Below are positions 29,764 to 38,310 of a stretch of DNA of 64,000 nt, piece by piece. Numbering within the stretch: position 1 is the first letter of the stretch; every line of letters starts with the position of its first letter. The notes beneath the pieces were generated by a model. The model worked only from the letters and a program-made list of their open reading frames with translations, searched no databases and was not told where the DNA came from. The stretch covers positions 1 to 64,000 of the forward strand of contig NZ_JBLLJS010000014.1 of assembly GCF_047692315.1 (NCBI RefSeq), written 5' to 3'. Origin of the DNA: Symbiopectobacterium sp047692315 (GTDB lineage: Bacteria > Pseudomonadota > Gammaproteobacteria > Enterobacterales > Enterobacteriaceae). Made by a program: the position numbers and the translations under genes.

Positions 29764-30177
29764 TTACTTGATATCAATACGGCGTGACTTCATCGTTTCC
29801 GGAACTACGCGCGCCAGATCGATATAAAGCAAACCATGTTCCAGATTGGCGCCAGTAATTTGAATGTGCTCGGCTAGTTGGAATTTGCGCTCAAAATTGC
29901 GCTCGGCAATTCCCTGATAGAGATAGTTACATGTTACCGGTTCACCGCCGTGTGCGCCTTTCACAATCAACAGGTTGTCATGAGCGGTAATCTCCAGCTC
30001 ATTCTCGGCAAAACCCGCGACAGCAATGGCAATGCGGTAATGGTTGTCATCAACCAGTTCAACATTATATGGAGGGTATCCGCCATTGCCCTGGCCTTGC
30101 CCGGCTTCCAGCAGATTAAACAGGCGATCGAAACCAATCGCAGAACGATACAGGGGAGAGAAATCGAAATTACGCAT
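29764..30177 (-). CDS. ibpA: Small heat shock protein IbpA
   Basis: A 137-residue small heat shock protein, the usual length. MRNFDFSPLYRSAIGFDRLFNLLE is the IbpA start, the alpha-crystallin domain includes YPPYNVELVDDNHYRIAIAVAGF and GLLYIDLARVVPE, and the RRIDI tail is the IxI motif. The ATG has AGGAGG upstream. A matching heat-shock promoter lies about 115 bp upstream, leaving a 5' leader long enough for the RNA thermometer known for ibpA, although I could not fold it. The gene is intact and stands divergent to yidQ, as in E. coli. Confidence 0.95.
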   Translation of the reverse strand: MRNFDFSPLYRSAIGFDRLFNLLEAGQGQGNGGYPPYNVELVDDNHYRIAIAVAGFAENELEITAHDNLLIVKGAHGGEPVTCNYLYQGIAERNFERKFQLAEHIQITGANLEHGLLYIDLARVVPETMKSRRIDIK

Positions 30178-30289
30178 TACAGCCTCCTAAAAATTCAGCG
30201 AGGATTGATATGAACCTTCTTTGATAGACAGGCCCTACACCCCATCGGCTACCCTGTCGGCATAGCGTCATAATCTGGGGCTACAATAA

Positions 30290-30317
30290 AGATGGGGACC
30301 AGGCTCAAATTTTCAAG
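30290..30317 (-). promoter_or_regulatory. Sigma-32 heat shock promoter of ibpA
   Basis: On the minus strand CTTGAAA (30317-30311), a 13-bp spacer and CCCCATCT (30297-30290) match the sigma-32 consensus (CTTGAAA, CCCCATNT) exactly. Confidence 0.88.
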
Positions 30318-30336
30318 GTTGCGATAGAAGCAATTT

Positions 30337-30368
30337 TTCATTTTCCGAAAAATTTATCGGAAAATGAA
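30337..30368. promoter_or_regulatory. 12-bp inverted repeat in the ibpA-yidQ gap
   Basis: TTCATTTTCCGA (30337-30348) and TCGGAAAATGAA (30357-30368), spacer 8 bp, form a perfect operator-like palindrome 20 bp upstream of the sigma-32 -35 box, between divergent genes. The binding factor is unknown; a hairpin in a yidQ leader is the alternative. Confidence 0.5.
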
Positions 30369-30466
30369 GTACTACCACCAAAACACAAAACATGACATCT
30401 TATTTGTAGCCCGTTACACAGTGGCAAGGCCTGGCATGAGCCGACCATTTCTCAATGGACAGCGAT

Positions 30467-30763
30467 ATGAAAGTACTGAAACGTACTGCACTCTCTTTGT
30501 TGATGGCAGGAAGTGGGCTGTCGCTTACCGGCGGCTGTTCCAGCGTGATGACACATACCGGCCCCGATCAGGGTTACTACTCCGGTACGCGTGCCAATAT
30601 TGACGTGCTGCACAGCGATGATACCAGTTGGGCCATGACGCCACTGGTGATTCTCGATATGCCGTTTTCCGCCGTCATGGATACCTTGTTGTTGCCTTAT
30701 GACTATTCGCGTTCGGGCAAAGAAAAGCCGGATGATTCACTGCGCGCACATCCACCACGATGA
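30467..30763 (+). CDS. yidQ: YidQ lipoprotein (DUF1375)
   Basis: A 98-residue predicted lipoprotein. The signal peptide MKVLKRTALSLLMAGSGL ends in lipobox LTGGC; the mature part has the family blocks CSSVMTHTG, YYSGTRANIDVL and ILDMPFSAVMDTLLLPYDYSR. The position next to ibpA matches E. coli yidQ. I took the second Met (30467), since it directly precedes the basic signal-peptide region. The C-terminal tail is somewhat shorter than in E. coli, which may be natural. The function of the family is not established. Confidence 0.87.
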   Translation: MKVLKRTALSLLMAGSGLSLTGGCSSVMTHTGPDQGYYSGTRANIDVLHSDDTSWAMTPLVILDMPFSAVMDTLLLPYDYSRSGKEKPDDSLRAHPPR

Positions 30764-31360
30764 AAAGCTGCCCATCATTCCCGCTGCTGCCGTTCAATCA
30801 AGTACTGCACATCCGTAACCTGTTTAGCCATACACCATATCGGGTAGATTCCTAACAAACGGTTTTTTGACATTCATTCCTTTATTTATCAGCATAATAT
30901 AGCCGTTTCTTCGGGAGCCTACCGCTACCTGAACACCTATGGACGTGCTCATCAATGAAGTTAAACAGCCTTTCCCGCTTGCTACATGTCAATAGAGGGG
31001 AATTTGCTCTCCATACGCCTAAAAAACCTGACAGCCTGAGCAAGCTCCATCGGATCGGTAACAGCAGCGTCGAATTGAGAGGTTGCAAGCACACGCCGAT
31101 GCCGCCCGCTGGCACGGTCGCTTTTCGCCAAACGTCTTGCGCACAGCGAGTGTGGCTCCCCGCTTCTTTAGAGATGATTGTGTCAGAAGGTCATGAGAAA
31201 GCGCTGTGAGGTTCATGATAGCGAACACGGGCGCGTGATGTGCATTTGCAGTTTACGCAATTGGTTATCCCATAAAGTTTATACAATATAAAATATATAT
31301 TTGTTAGGTTGAATTTCGCTCACCCATTTTGCTTTTTTCGATCTTCAACCAGGGGGTTTT
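30764..31360. other. Intergenic region without recognised gene
   Basis: About 600 bp between yidQ and the next binding-protein gene. Short open frames occur on both strands (for example around 30955-31209 and 31019-31228) but none has a family signature or a good ribosome site. It may hold a decayed gene that I cannot identify, plus the promoter for the downstream gene. Confidence 0.45.
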
Positions 31361-32965
31361 ATGTCATGGTTTACCCGTTTGTCTCGCTGGGGAGGTAACG
31401 CACTTCTTCTCTCAGGGTGGCTGGCCGTCAGCGCACATGCCGCCGCAGCGCGGCGGCATGTGCGCTGACGCTGATACTGTCCAGTGAACCGTCCACATTG
31501 GTTTCACTCGCCACCGTCGCGCAACCGGCCATTGCAGTCAGTGGTAAAGTCACGGAAGGTCTGCTGACCTACGATTACGATCTTAATGCGCAGCCGCAGC
31601 TGGCAACGTCCTGGGACATCAGCCCCGATGGCAAAACCTATACATTCCATTTGCGTCAGGGCGTGAAATGGCACGACGGTCAGCCTTTTACCTCCGCTGA
31701 CGTGGCCTATTCCATTCAGTTGCTTAAACAAATACACCCGCGTGCCCGAAGCACCTTTGCTAACGTGAGTGACATTAAAACCCCCGATCCGCTGACTGCC
31801 GTATTTGAGTTATCACACCCTGCACTTTATTTGCTACGCGCCTTTGCTGCCGGCGAAACACCGATTCTGCCGAAACATATTTATGACGTGCCGGGCGGCG
31901 ATCCGCTGAAAAATGCCAATAACAACGCGCCTGTCGGCACCGGACCGTATATTTTCAGCGAATGGGTGCGCGGCAGCCATATTGTCTACAAACGCAACCC
32001 CAACTATTGGGATAACCCAAAACCCTATCTAGATCAGTTGATCGTCAAGTTCTCACCGGATGCCGTCGTGCGCACGCTGGCGCTGGAAACCGGTGATGCT
32101 GACATCGCCTACCGCACTCCGGTTGCGCTGAGTGAAATTGCCCGATTGAAGAAAGAGGGTAAACTGGGCTTTGAAACCAAGGGGAATAATTACTCCTACA
32201 GCGTCGCGTCACTGCAATTCAATCTGGATGATAAGATTTTCAAAGACCTGCGCGTGCGTCAGGCATTCTCTCACGCCATTGACAGGGATGCGCTGGTTCG
32301 CGTTGCCTATTTCGGCCTGGCGACGCCCACGGCATCCCCCGTTGCACCCGGCTTGAAAACCTTCCACGATCCGTCTCCGACCCCGTATCCCTTCGATCTG
32401 GCTGCCGCCAACCGCCTGCTGGATGAAGCCGGATACCCGCGCGGCTCAGACGGTACGCGCTTTAGCATCACGCTGGATTACAACACCTATGACGATGCTT
32501 TCCGTCGTATCGCCGATTTCACGCGGGCGTCACTGGCAAAAATTGGCGTTGCCGTAACGTTGCGCTCATCGGACATTTCGTCTCACACCAAACGCGTGTA
32601 TACCGATCGCGACTTTACGCTGGCATTGAACATGTTCGCCAACCTGTACGATCCTACCGCAGGCGTACAACGTCTCTACTGGTCGAAGAACTACCGCGTC
32701 GGGTTGCCGTTCTCCAATACCTCCCACTACGTTAAACCCCGAAGTAGATCGCCTGCTGGAAGCGGCACAGACGGAAAATGACGGCGCCAAACGCATTGAG
32801 CAGTTCCGCCAATTCCAGAAAATTGTGATGCATGACGCGCCGGACATTAACCTACTGTCGCCGCAGTTCATCACCATTTACAACCCGCGCGTTCACGACC
32901 ATTCGCCCACGGCAGATGGCGTTGAAGGAAATCTGGCAGGGGTATGGGTAGAACCTAAACCTTAA
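31361..32965 (+). pseudogene. Family 5 peptide-type ABC solute-binding protein, broken
   Basis: The signal peptide starts at 31361 (MSWFTRLSRWGGNALLLSGW, then LAVSAHA). A 23-bp palindromic insertion (see 31427-31469) then shifts the frame; the mature protein continues as TLILSSEPSTLVSLATVAQP with family blocks FHLRQGVKWHDGQPFTSADV, PVGTGPYIF and LRVRQAFSHAIDRDALV. A 1-bp insertion near 32731 (GTTAAACCCC, where GTTAACCCC would stay in frame) shifts it again; the end VWVEPKP is read in the restored frame to TAA at 32963. Removing the two insertions would give an intact protein of about 530 residues. The GntR-type regulator downstream was probably linked. Confidence 0.88.
31427..31469. repeat. 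20-bp perfect palindrome created inside a signal-peptide coding region
   Basis: GTCAGCGCACATGCCGCCGC (31427-31446) is followed by AGC and its exact reverse complement (31450-31469). Deleting the 23 bp 31447-31469 restores the frame of the binding protein, so the second arm looks like a templated inverted duplication. Confidence 0.85.
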
Positions 32966-33002
32966 GATGATCCCCGCTGTATCAGCGGGGATGCTCACCG
33001 GA

Positions 33003-33581
33003 TCAGTCCGCGTGCAGGGAAGCACGCGCACCGTTCAGGTGGCGGGCCAGCAGTTCCGCGCACAGATCGCCATTTCGCGTCTCGATGGCGCGCAGAATTT
33101 TACTGTGCTCTTCGGCCACGCGCTGCCAGTCGCCGCTGCGTGCGTTCCATTGGTTTCCTTTGAAGCGCGTGCGATAAAGACGGGCATTGAGATTATTGTG
33201 CAGTTCAATCAGTGTGGCATTGTGCGAAGCATGCACCAACGCCCGATGAAAAGCTTGATTGGCGTGAAAATAACGCAGCGATTCCCCGGCATGAAACGCC
33301 GCCATCAGCGCCTGTTCCTGCTGCTGTAGCGCGTGAAGATCGTCGTCCGTCGCTTGCAGCGCCGCCAGTCGGCCCGCCAGTTTTTCCATTTCGGTGTACA
33401 CCACCAGCATGTCTTCGATCTCATTTGCCGCCAGAGAAGCCACCACCACGCGCTTATTGGGGCGTAGATCCACCAGCCCTTGGGCCGCCAGCAAGCGCCG
33501 CGCTACCGCTGCCGTGTGACGCAAAATAAAACCGCCGCGTAGCTCAGGCAACGCGGCGGTTTTTTTGTGTCGCGACATCAC
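33003..33581 (-). pseudogene. GntR/FadR-family (FCD domain) regulator, 5' truncated
   Basis: The ligand-binding FCD domain is complete, from EIEDMLVVYTEMEKLAGRLAAL through FHRALVHASHNATLIELHNNL and the metal-binding His residues in RVAEEHSKILRAIE to the C-terminus. The winged-helix domain is cut: only HTAAVARRLLAAQGLVDLRPN, the end of the recognition helix and wing, remains. Upstream the frame runs into the gyrB terminator hairpin, where codons are meaningless. About 45 residues and the promoter are missing. A deletion has joined the downstream flank of gyrB to this gene. Confidence 0.78.
33528..33567. terminator. gyrB terminator (bidirectional)
   Basis: AAAACCGCCGCGT (33528-33540) pairs with ACGCGGCGGTTTT (33551-33563), 10-nt loop, with T runs on both sides in the respective directions. 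It lies 30 bp past the gyrB stop and serves as its terminator; it also overlaps the beheaded GntR gene. Confidence 0.85.
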
Positions 33582-33596
33582 ATTAGATATTAATCA

Positions 33597-36008
33597 TCAA
33601 ATATCAATGTTGGCCGCTTTCAACGCATTCTCTTCGATAAAGGCACGGCGCGGCTCAACCGCATCGCCCATCAGCGTGGTGAACAGTTCATCCGCAGCCA
33701 TAGCATCTTTTACCGTTACACGCAGCATGCGGCGGCTTTCCGGATCCATGGTGGTTTCCCACAGCTGTTCCGGGTTCATTTCACCCAGACCTTTATAACG
33801 CTGGATGTTCAACCCACGGCGTGACTCTTTCACCAGCCACTCCAGCGCCTGCTCAAAGCTGGCAATCGGCTGTTTACGCTCACTGCGCTCGATGTACGCA
33901 CCGTCTTCAAACAGGCCGCGCAGTTTTTCACCCAACAGCACGATTTTGCGGTATTCACTGCCACGTACAAAGTTTGCATCGAGTGCATAATCGGTATCGA
34001 CCCCGTGGGTACGCACGCGCAGTACTGGCTCGGCAAGCTCTTGGTTATCGCTCAACGTTCCGCTGTAGCTGCTGCCGTGCACATCGCCGTCATTGAGGGT
34101 TTTCACCAACGTCGCCAACCAACTTTCCACTTTGGCGCGATCTTGCAGATCGCCTTCAGCCAGCGTGTCCTGGTAAATCAAGGCATTCAGCAACGCACGT
34201 GGATAACGGCGTTCCATACGATCGATAACCCGTTGTACGCTGTGGTGCTCTTTCACCAGCAGTTCCACCTGCTCGCTCTGCAACGCAGGAGCCTGAGCAT
34301 TGATGTGCAGCGCAGCACCATCCAGAGCCAGCGCGATCTGGTACTGGTCCATCGCTCCATCATCTTTAATGTACTGTTCTTGCTTGCCTTTCTTGACCTT
34401 GTACAGCGGAGGCTGAGCGATAAAGACGTGGCCACGTTCGATGATTTCCGGCATCTGACGATAGAAGAAGGTCAACAGCAGAGTACGAATGTGCGCACCA
34501 TCGACGTCGGCATCGGTCATGATGATGATATTGTGGTAACGCAGCTTGTCCGGGTTGTATTCGTCGCGGCCAATGCCGCAGCCCAGCGCGGTGATCAGCG
34601 TGCCCACTTCCTGAGAAGAGAGCATCTTGTCAAAACGCGCTTTCTCCACGTTAAGGATTTTACCTTTCAGCGGCAGAATGGCCTGGTTCTTACGGTTACG
34701 CCCCTGCTTGGCAGAGCCGCCCGCTGAGTCCCCTTCCACCAGGTAGAGTTCAGACAACGCCGGATCGCGCTCCTGACAATCCGCCAGCTTGCCCGGCAGG
34801 CCGGCCAGATCGAGCGCACCTTTACGACGCGTCATTTCACGCGCTTTACGTGCGGCTGCGCGCGCGCGCGCAGCATCGATAATTTTGCCGACCACGATTT
34901 TGGCGTCAGCCGGGTTTTCCATCAGGTAATCGACCAGACGTTCGTTCATCAGCGATTCGACCGCAGTTTTCACCTCGGAAGAGACCAGTTTGTCTTTGGT
35001 CTGCGAGGAGAATTTCGGATCCGGCACCTTCACGGATACCACGGCAATCAACCCTTCACGCGCATCGTCACCGGTAGCGCTGACTTTGGCCTTCTTGCTG
35101 TAGCCCTCTTTTTCCATGTAGCTGTTCAGGGTGCGCGTCATCGCCCCACGGAAACCCGCCAGGTGTGTACCGCCATCGCGCTGCGGAATGTTGTTGGTAA
35201 AGCAGTAGATATTTTCCTGGAACCCGTCGTTCCACTGCATGGCGATTTCCATGCCGATATCGTCTTTTTCTGCGCTGAAATAGAACACCTGCGGGTGAAT
35301 CGGCGTCTTGTTTCGGTTCAGATAGTCAACAAATGCCTTGATGCCGCCTTCATAGTGGAAGTGATCGGCCTTACCCTGCTCGCGCTCGTCGCTCAAACGG
35401 ATGGAAACACCGGAGTTCAGGAATGACAGTTCACGCAGGCGCTTGGCCAGAATGTCATATTCGAAATCGGTAACATTGCTAAAGGTTTCCATGCTCGGCC
35501 AGAAACGCACCGTGGTTCCGGTACGGTCGGCATCACCCACCACAGCCAGAGGAGCCTGTGGTTCACCGTGTCGGTAGATTTGGTGGTGAATCTTGCCATC
35601 ACGATAAATAGTCAGTTCCAGCTTCTCAGACAGGGCGTTAACCACAGACACCCCTACGCCGTGCAGACCGCCGGAGACTTTATAGGAGTTATCGTCAAAC
35701 TTACCGCCCGCGTGCAGCACGGTCATGATCACTTCGGCAGCGGAGACACCCTCTTCTTCGTGAATACCGGTAGGGATGCCACGGCCATCATCCTGCACCG
35801 AAACCGAGTTATCCTTGTGAATGGTAATAACAATATCTTTGCAGAAGCCAGCGAGCGCCTCGTCGATAGCGTTGTCCACAACCTCGAATACCATGTGGTG
35901 CAGGCCTGTGCCGTCATCCGTATCACCGATGTACATACCCGGGCGTTTACGTACCGCATCCAGCCCTTTCAATACTTTGATACTTGAGGAGTCATAAGAA
36001 TTCGACAT
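33597..36008 (-). CDS. gyrB: DNA gyrase subunit B
   Basis: An 803-residue, E. coli-length GyrB that supplies ATPase and TOPRIM functions for negative supercoiling. MSNSYDSSSIKVLKGLDAVR is followed by the GHKL motifs (EVVDNAIDEA, DDGRGIP, GGLHGVGVSVVNALS), the transducer QTKDKLVSSEV, the TOPRIM blocks LVEGDSAGGSA and IMTDADVDGAHI, and the conserved C-terminal QRYKGLGEMNPEQLWETTMD. The gammaproteobacterial TOPRIM insertion is present and diverges from E. coli, as expected. ATG 36008 is chosen over the TTG just before it. Last gene of dnaA-dnaN-recF-gyrB. Confidence 0.98.
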   Translation of the reverse strand: MSNSYDSSSIKVLKGLDAVRKRPGMYIGDTDDGTGLHHMVFEVVDNAIDEALAGFCKDIVITIHKDNSVSVQDDGRGIPTGIHEEEGVSAAEVIMTVLHAGGKFDDNSYKVSGGLHGVGVSVVNALSEKLELTIYRDGKIHHQIYRHGEPQAPLAVVGDADRTGTTVRFWPSMETFSNVTDFEYDILAKRLRELSFLNSGVSIRLSDEREQGKADHFHYEGGIKAFVDYLNRNKTPIHPQVFYFSAEKDDIGMEIAMQWNDGFQENIYCFTNNIPQRDGGTHLAGFRGAMTRTLNSYMEKEGYSKKAKVSATGDDAREGLIAVVSVKVPDPKFSSQTKDKLVSSEVKTAVESLMNERLVDYLMENPADAKIVVGKIIDAARARAAARKAREMTRRKGALDLAGLPGKLADCQERDPALSELYLVEGDSAGGSAKQGRNRKNQAILPLKGKILNVEKARFDKMLSSQEVGTLITALGCGIGRDEYNPDKLRYHNIIIMTDADVDGAHIRTLLLTFFYRQMPEIIERGHVFIAQPPLYKVKKGKQEQYIKDDGAMDQYQIALALDGAALHINAQAPALQSEQVELLVKEHHSVQRVIDRMERRYPRALLNALIYQDTLAEGDLQDRAKVESWLATLVKTLNDGDVHGSSYSGTLSDNQELAEPVLRVRTHGVDTDYALDANFVRGSEYRKIVLLGEKLRGLFEDGAYIERSERKQPIASFEQALEWLVKESRRGLNIQRYKGLGEMNPEQLWETTMDPESRRMLRVTVKDAMAADELFTTLMGDAVEPRRAFIEENALKAANIDI

Positions 36009-36026
36009 CAACGTTTCTCGCTCATT

Positions 36027-37112
36027 TTAGTCCTGTAATTGAACCGTTATTTTACCCTGTTCCACACGGAACATCTTGCCCTTTTCACCGATCATGTCAT
36101 CTATCTGCTCAGCGCTGATCGCGCTGACAAATACTTGAGCCTCGGTGGCTTTTAACCGCTCAGCCAACAAACGGCGGCGGGTACTGTCCAGTTCGGAAGC
36201 AAAATCATCTATCAGATAAATACACTTGGCACCGCTATGGCGAGTGAGGAATTCTCCCTGCGCCAATCGCCACGCACACATCAATAACTTCAACTGCCCG
36301 CGCGACAGCATGTCTTCCACCGCCACGCCGCCCGCACGGATACGAAAATCCGCTTTGTGCGGACCCAGCGCGGTGTAGCCCAGTTGCCTGTCGCGCTCAA
36401 ACTGCCGCTCCAACAGTTCGGCATAGTCGTTCTCTTTGTCCCAGCCGCGCTGGAAAGAGAAGCTCAGAGAAAACTCCGGTAAAAACTGCTCACAAGTCGC
36501 GGTAATGTCCGCGCTTATCGCCGCGGTATAATCCGCTCGCCAGGTGCTGATGCGCTCCGCCAGCGGAATCAGTTCCTGATCCCAGGCGCGCAGTTGGCGA
36601 TACTGTCCCACCTGGCGCAGCGCGGCATTACGCTGGCGCAGTAACCGTTTCAGGTTGCTCCAGGCAGCGAAAAAGCCGGGCTCATGGTGAAAACAGCCCC
36701 AATCGAGAAAGGCACGCCGGTATTTTGGCCCACCGTTGAGCAGCGTGAACCCCTCAGGCGTGATGAGCTGAATCGGCAGCAACTGCGCCAGATCCGCCAC
36801 CTTGTGACCATCGCTGCCGTCGATACGCACGGTGCTATCGCCCAGCCGGTTTTTACTCAGGCCAATCGAACGTTCGCGCTCCAGGCCATCCAGCCGACCG
36901 TGCAGAATAAATTCCGGCTGCTCATGCCGAATCACGCGTGCCGCCTGGATGGAGCGAAACGCACGTCCGTGCCCCAGCGTGTAGATAGCCTCCAGCACGC
37001 TGGTTTTTCCGCTGCCGTTCTCCCCCACCAGAAAATTGAATCCGGGGATGAGCGCCAAATCGGCAGAAGCGATATTACGGAAATCTTTAATCAGAAGGCG
37101 GGTCAGAGCCAT
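36027..37112 (-). CDS. recF: DNA replication and repair protein RecF
   Basis: A 361-residue SMC-like ATPase that loads RecA at gapped DNA with RecO and RecR. MALTRLLIKDFRNIASADL is the conserved start, Walker A is VGENGSGKTSVLEAIYTLG, the signature is MLSRGQLKLLMCAWRLAQ and Walker B is YLIDDFASELD. The open frame extends upstream to 37178, but the family N-terminus begins at 37112. It lies 18 bp before gyrB and 93 bp after dnaN; that gap contains a strong hairpin. No damage seen. Confidence 0.97.
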   Translation of the reverse strand: MALTRLLIKDFRNIASADLALIPGFNFLVGENGSGKTSVLEAIYTLGHGRAFRSIQAARVIRHEQPEFILHGRLDGLERERSIGLSKNRLGDSTVRIDGSDGHKVADLAQLLPIQLITPEGFTLLNGGPKYRRAFLDWGCFHHEPGFFAAWSNLKRLLRQRNAALRQVGQYRQLRAWDQELIPLAERISTWRADYTAAISADITATCEQFLPEFSLSFSFQRGWDKENDYAELLERQFERDRQLGYTALGPHKADFRIRAGGVAVEDMLSRGQLKLLMCAWRLAQGEFLTRHSGAKCIYLIDDFASELDSTRRRLLAERLKATEAQVFVSAISAEQIDDMIGEKGKMFRVEQGKITVQLQD

Positions 37113-37140
37113 GGACAACCAGATCCTGTACGCGACAACC

Positions 37141-37177
37141 TGCGTGAATGCCGACGGCAAGCGTCGGCATTCACGCA
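37141..37177 (-). repeat. 16-bp perfect inverted repeat between dnaN and recF
   Basis: TGCGTGAATGCCGACG (37141-37156) and CGTCGGCATTCACGCA (37162-37177), loop 5 nt, in the dnaN-recF gap. On the transcribed minus strand the T run precedes, not follows, the stem, so it is not a standard terminator; a processing or stabilising hairpin is more likely. Confidence 0.75.
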
Positions 37178-37205
37178 AAAAATGGAGCAGATCAAGAGAA
37201 TCCCG

Positions 37206-38306
37206 TTACAACCGCATCGGCATCACAACGTATGCCGCCGCCTGGCTGGCACCGTCTTCAATCTGTACGCTGGAGACAGAGTCGGTCAGCAGCAAACGCA
37301 CATCTTCACACTTCAGCGCGTTCAACACATCCAGCACGTAACTTACGTTAAAGCCGATCTCCATCTCCGTGCCGTTGTACTGCACGTCCAGAATCTCTTC
37401 CGCCTCTTCCTGTTCCGGGTTGTTGGCGGTAATTTTCAACTGATTCTGAATCAGGTGCAGGCGCACGCCGCGAAACTTTTCGTTAGACAGGATCGCCGCA
37501 CGCGCAAGAGCCTGTTTCAGCAGATCGCAGCTCGCTTCCAGTGCCTTGTCTGGGTTTTTCGGCAACACGCGGCGGTAGTCAGGGAAACGGCCATCGACCA
37601 GCTTGGAGGTAAAGATAAAATCCCCCACATGGGCGCGGATGTTGTTCGTGCCAATCTGTAACTGCAATGGCGTATCTCCACCATCCAACAGCCGCAGCAG
37701 CTCAATCACACCTTTACGCGGCACGATCACCGAATGAGACGGCAGCGACTGACCAATCGGCATAGCGCATACCGCCAGTCGGTGGCCATCGGTTGCCACG
37801 GTGCGCAGTTCTTCTCCTTCGGTTTCAAACAGCATGCCGTTAAGGTAATAACGCACGTCCTGATGCGCCATGGAGAACTGCGTAGCTTCAATCAGACGTT
37901 TCAGCGTTGCCTGCGGCAACGAGAACGCCACTTCGCTCTGCCAGTCATCCAGATTAGGAAAATCAGATGCCGGAAGCGTTGAAAGAGAGAAACGGCTGCG
38001 GCCGGAACGCACCAGCATCCGGTCGCCCTCCAGCGTGACGGTAATCTCCGCACCGTCGGGCAAGCTGCGACAAATATCAAACAGCTTACGCGCTGGAACC
38101 GTGGTCGCGCCGGGTTCATGGGCCTGAGACAGCGCAATCTTAGCCACCATCTCCATTTCCAGATCGGTGCCAGTCAACGACAGCGCGCCGTCCGTGACTT
38201 GTAACAACAGGTTGCCCAAAATCGGCAACGTCGGACGGCCACCTAATGGGCCGCTCACCTGTTGCAACGGTTTTAGCAGATGCTCGCGTTCTATAATGAA
38301 TTTCAT
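37206..38306 (-). CDS. dnaN: DNA polymerase III beta sliding clamp
   Basis: A 366-residue clamp, the standard length. MKFIIEREHLLKPLQQVSGPL and GGRPTLPILGNLLLQV mark domain 1, SRSRFSLSTLPASDFPNLDDW region marks the domain 1-2 junction, and the C-terminal ends in the hydrophobic-cleft residues AAYVVMPMRL. It tethers Pol III and other polymerases to DNA. The start is 4 bp after the dnaA stop, so the two genes are translationally close. Intact. Confidence 0.98.
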   Translation of the reverse strand: MKFIIEREHLLKPLQQVSGPLGGRPTLPILGNLLLQVTDGALSLTGTDLEMEMVAKIALSQAHEPGATTVPARKLFDICRSLPDGAEITVTLEGDRMLVRSGRSRFSLSTLPASDFPNLDDWQSEVAFSLPQATLKRLIEATQFSMAHQDVRYYLNGMLFETEGEELRTVATDGHRLAVCAMPIGQSLPSHSVIVPRKGVIELLRLLDGGDTPLQLQIGTNNIRAHVGDFIFTSKLVDGRFPDYRRVLPKNPDKALEASCDLLKQALARAAILSNEKFRGVRLHLIQNQLKITANNPEQEEAEEILDVQYNGTEMEIGFNVSYVLDVLNALKCEDVRLLLTDSVSSVQIEDGASQAAAYVVMPMRL

Positions 38307-38310
38307 AATA

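Noticed and set aside
30882..31228. Short frames on both strands between yidQ and the binding-protein gene
   Set aside because: They overlap each other antisense, lack ribosome sites and match nothing known; listed only as an intergenic region.
36684..37661. A 325-codon open frame opposite recF and dnaN
   Set aside because: It is the complement of two well conserved genes and has no ribosome site or recognisable domain.
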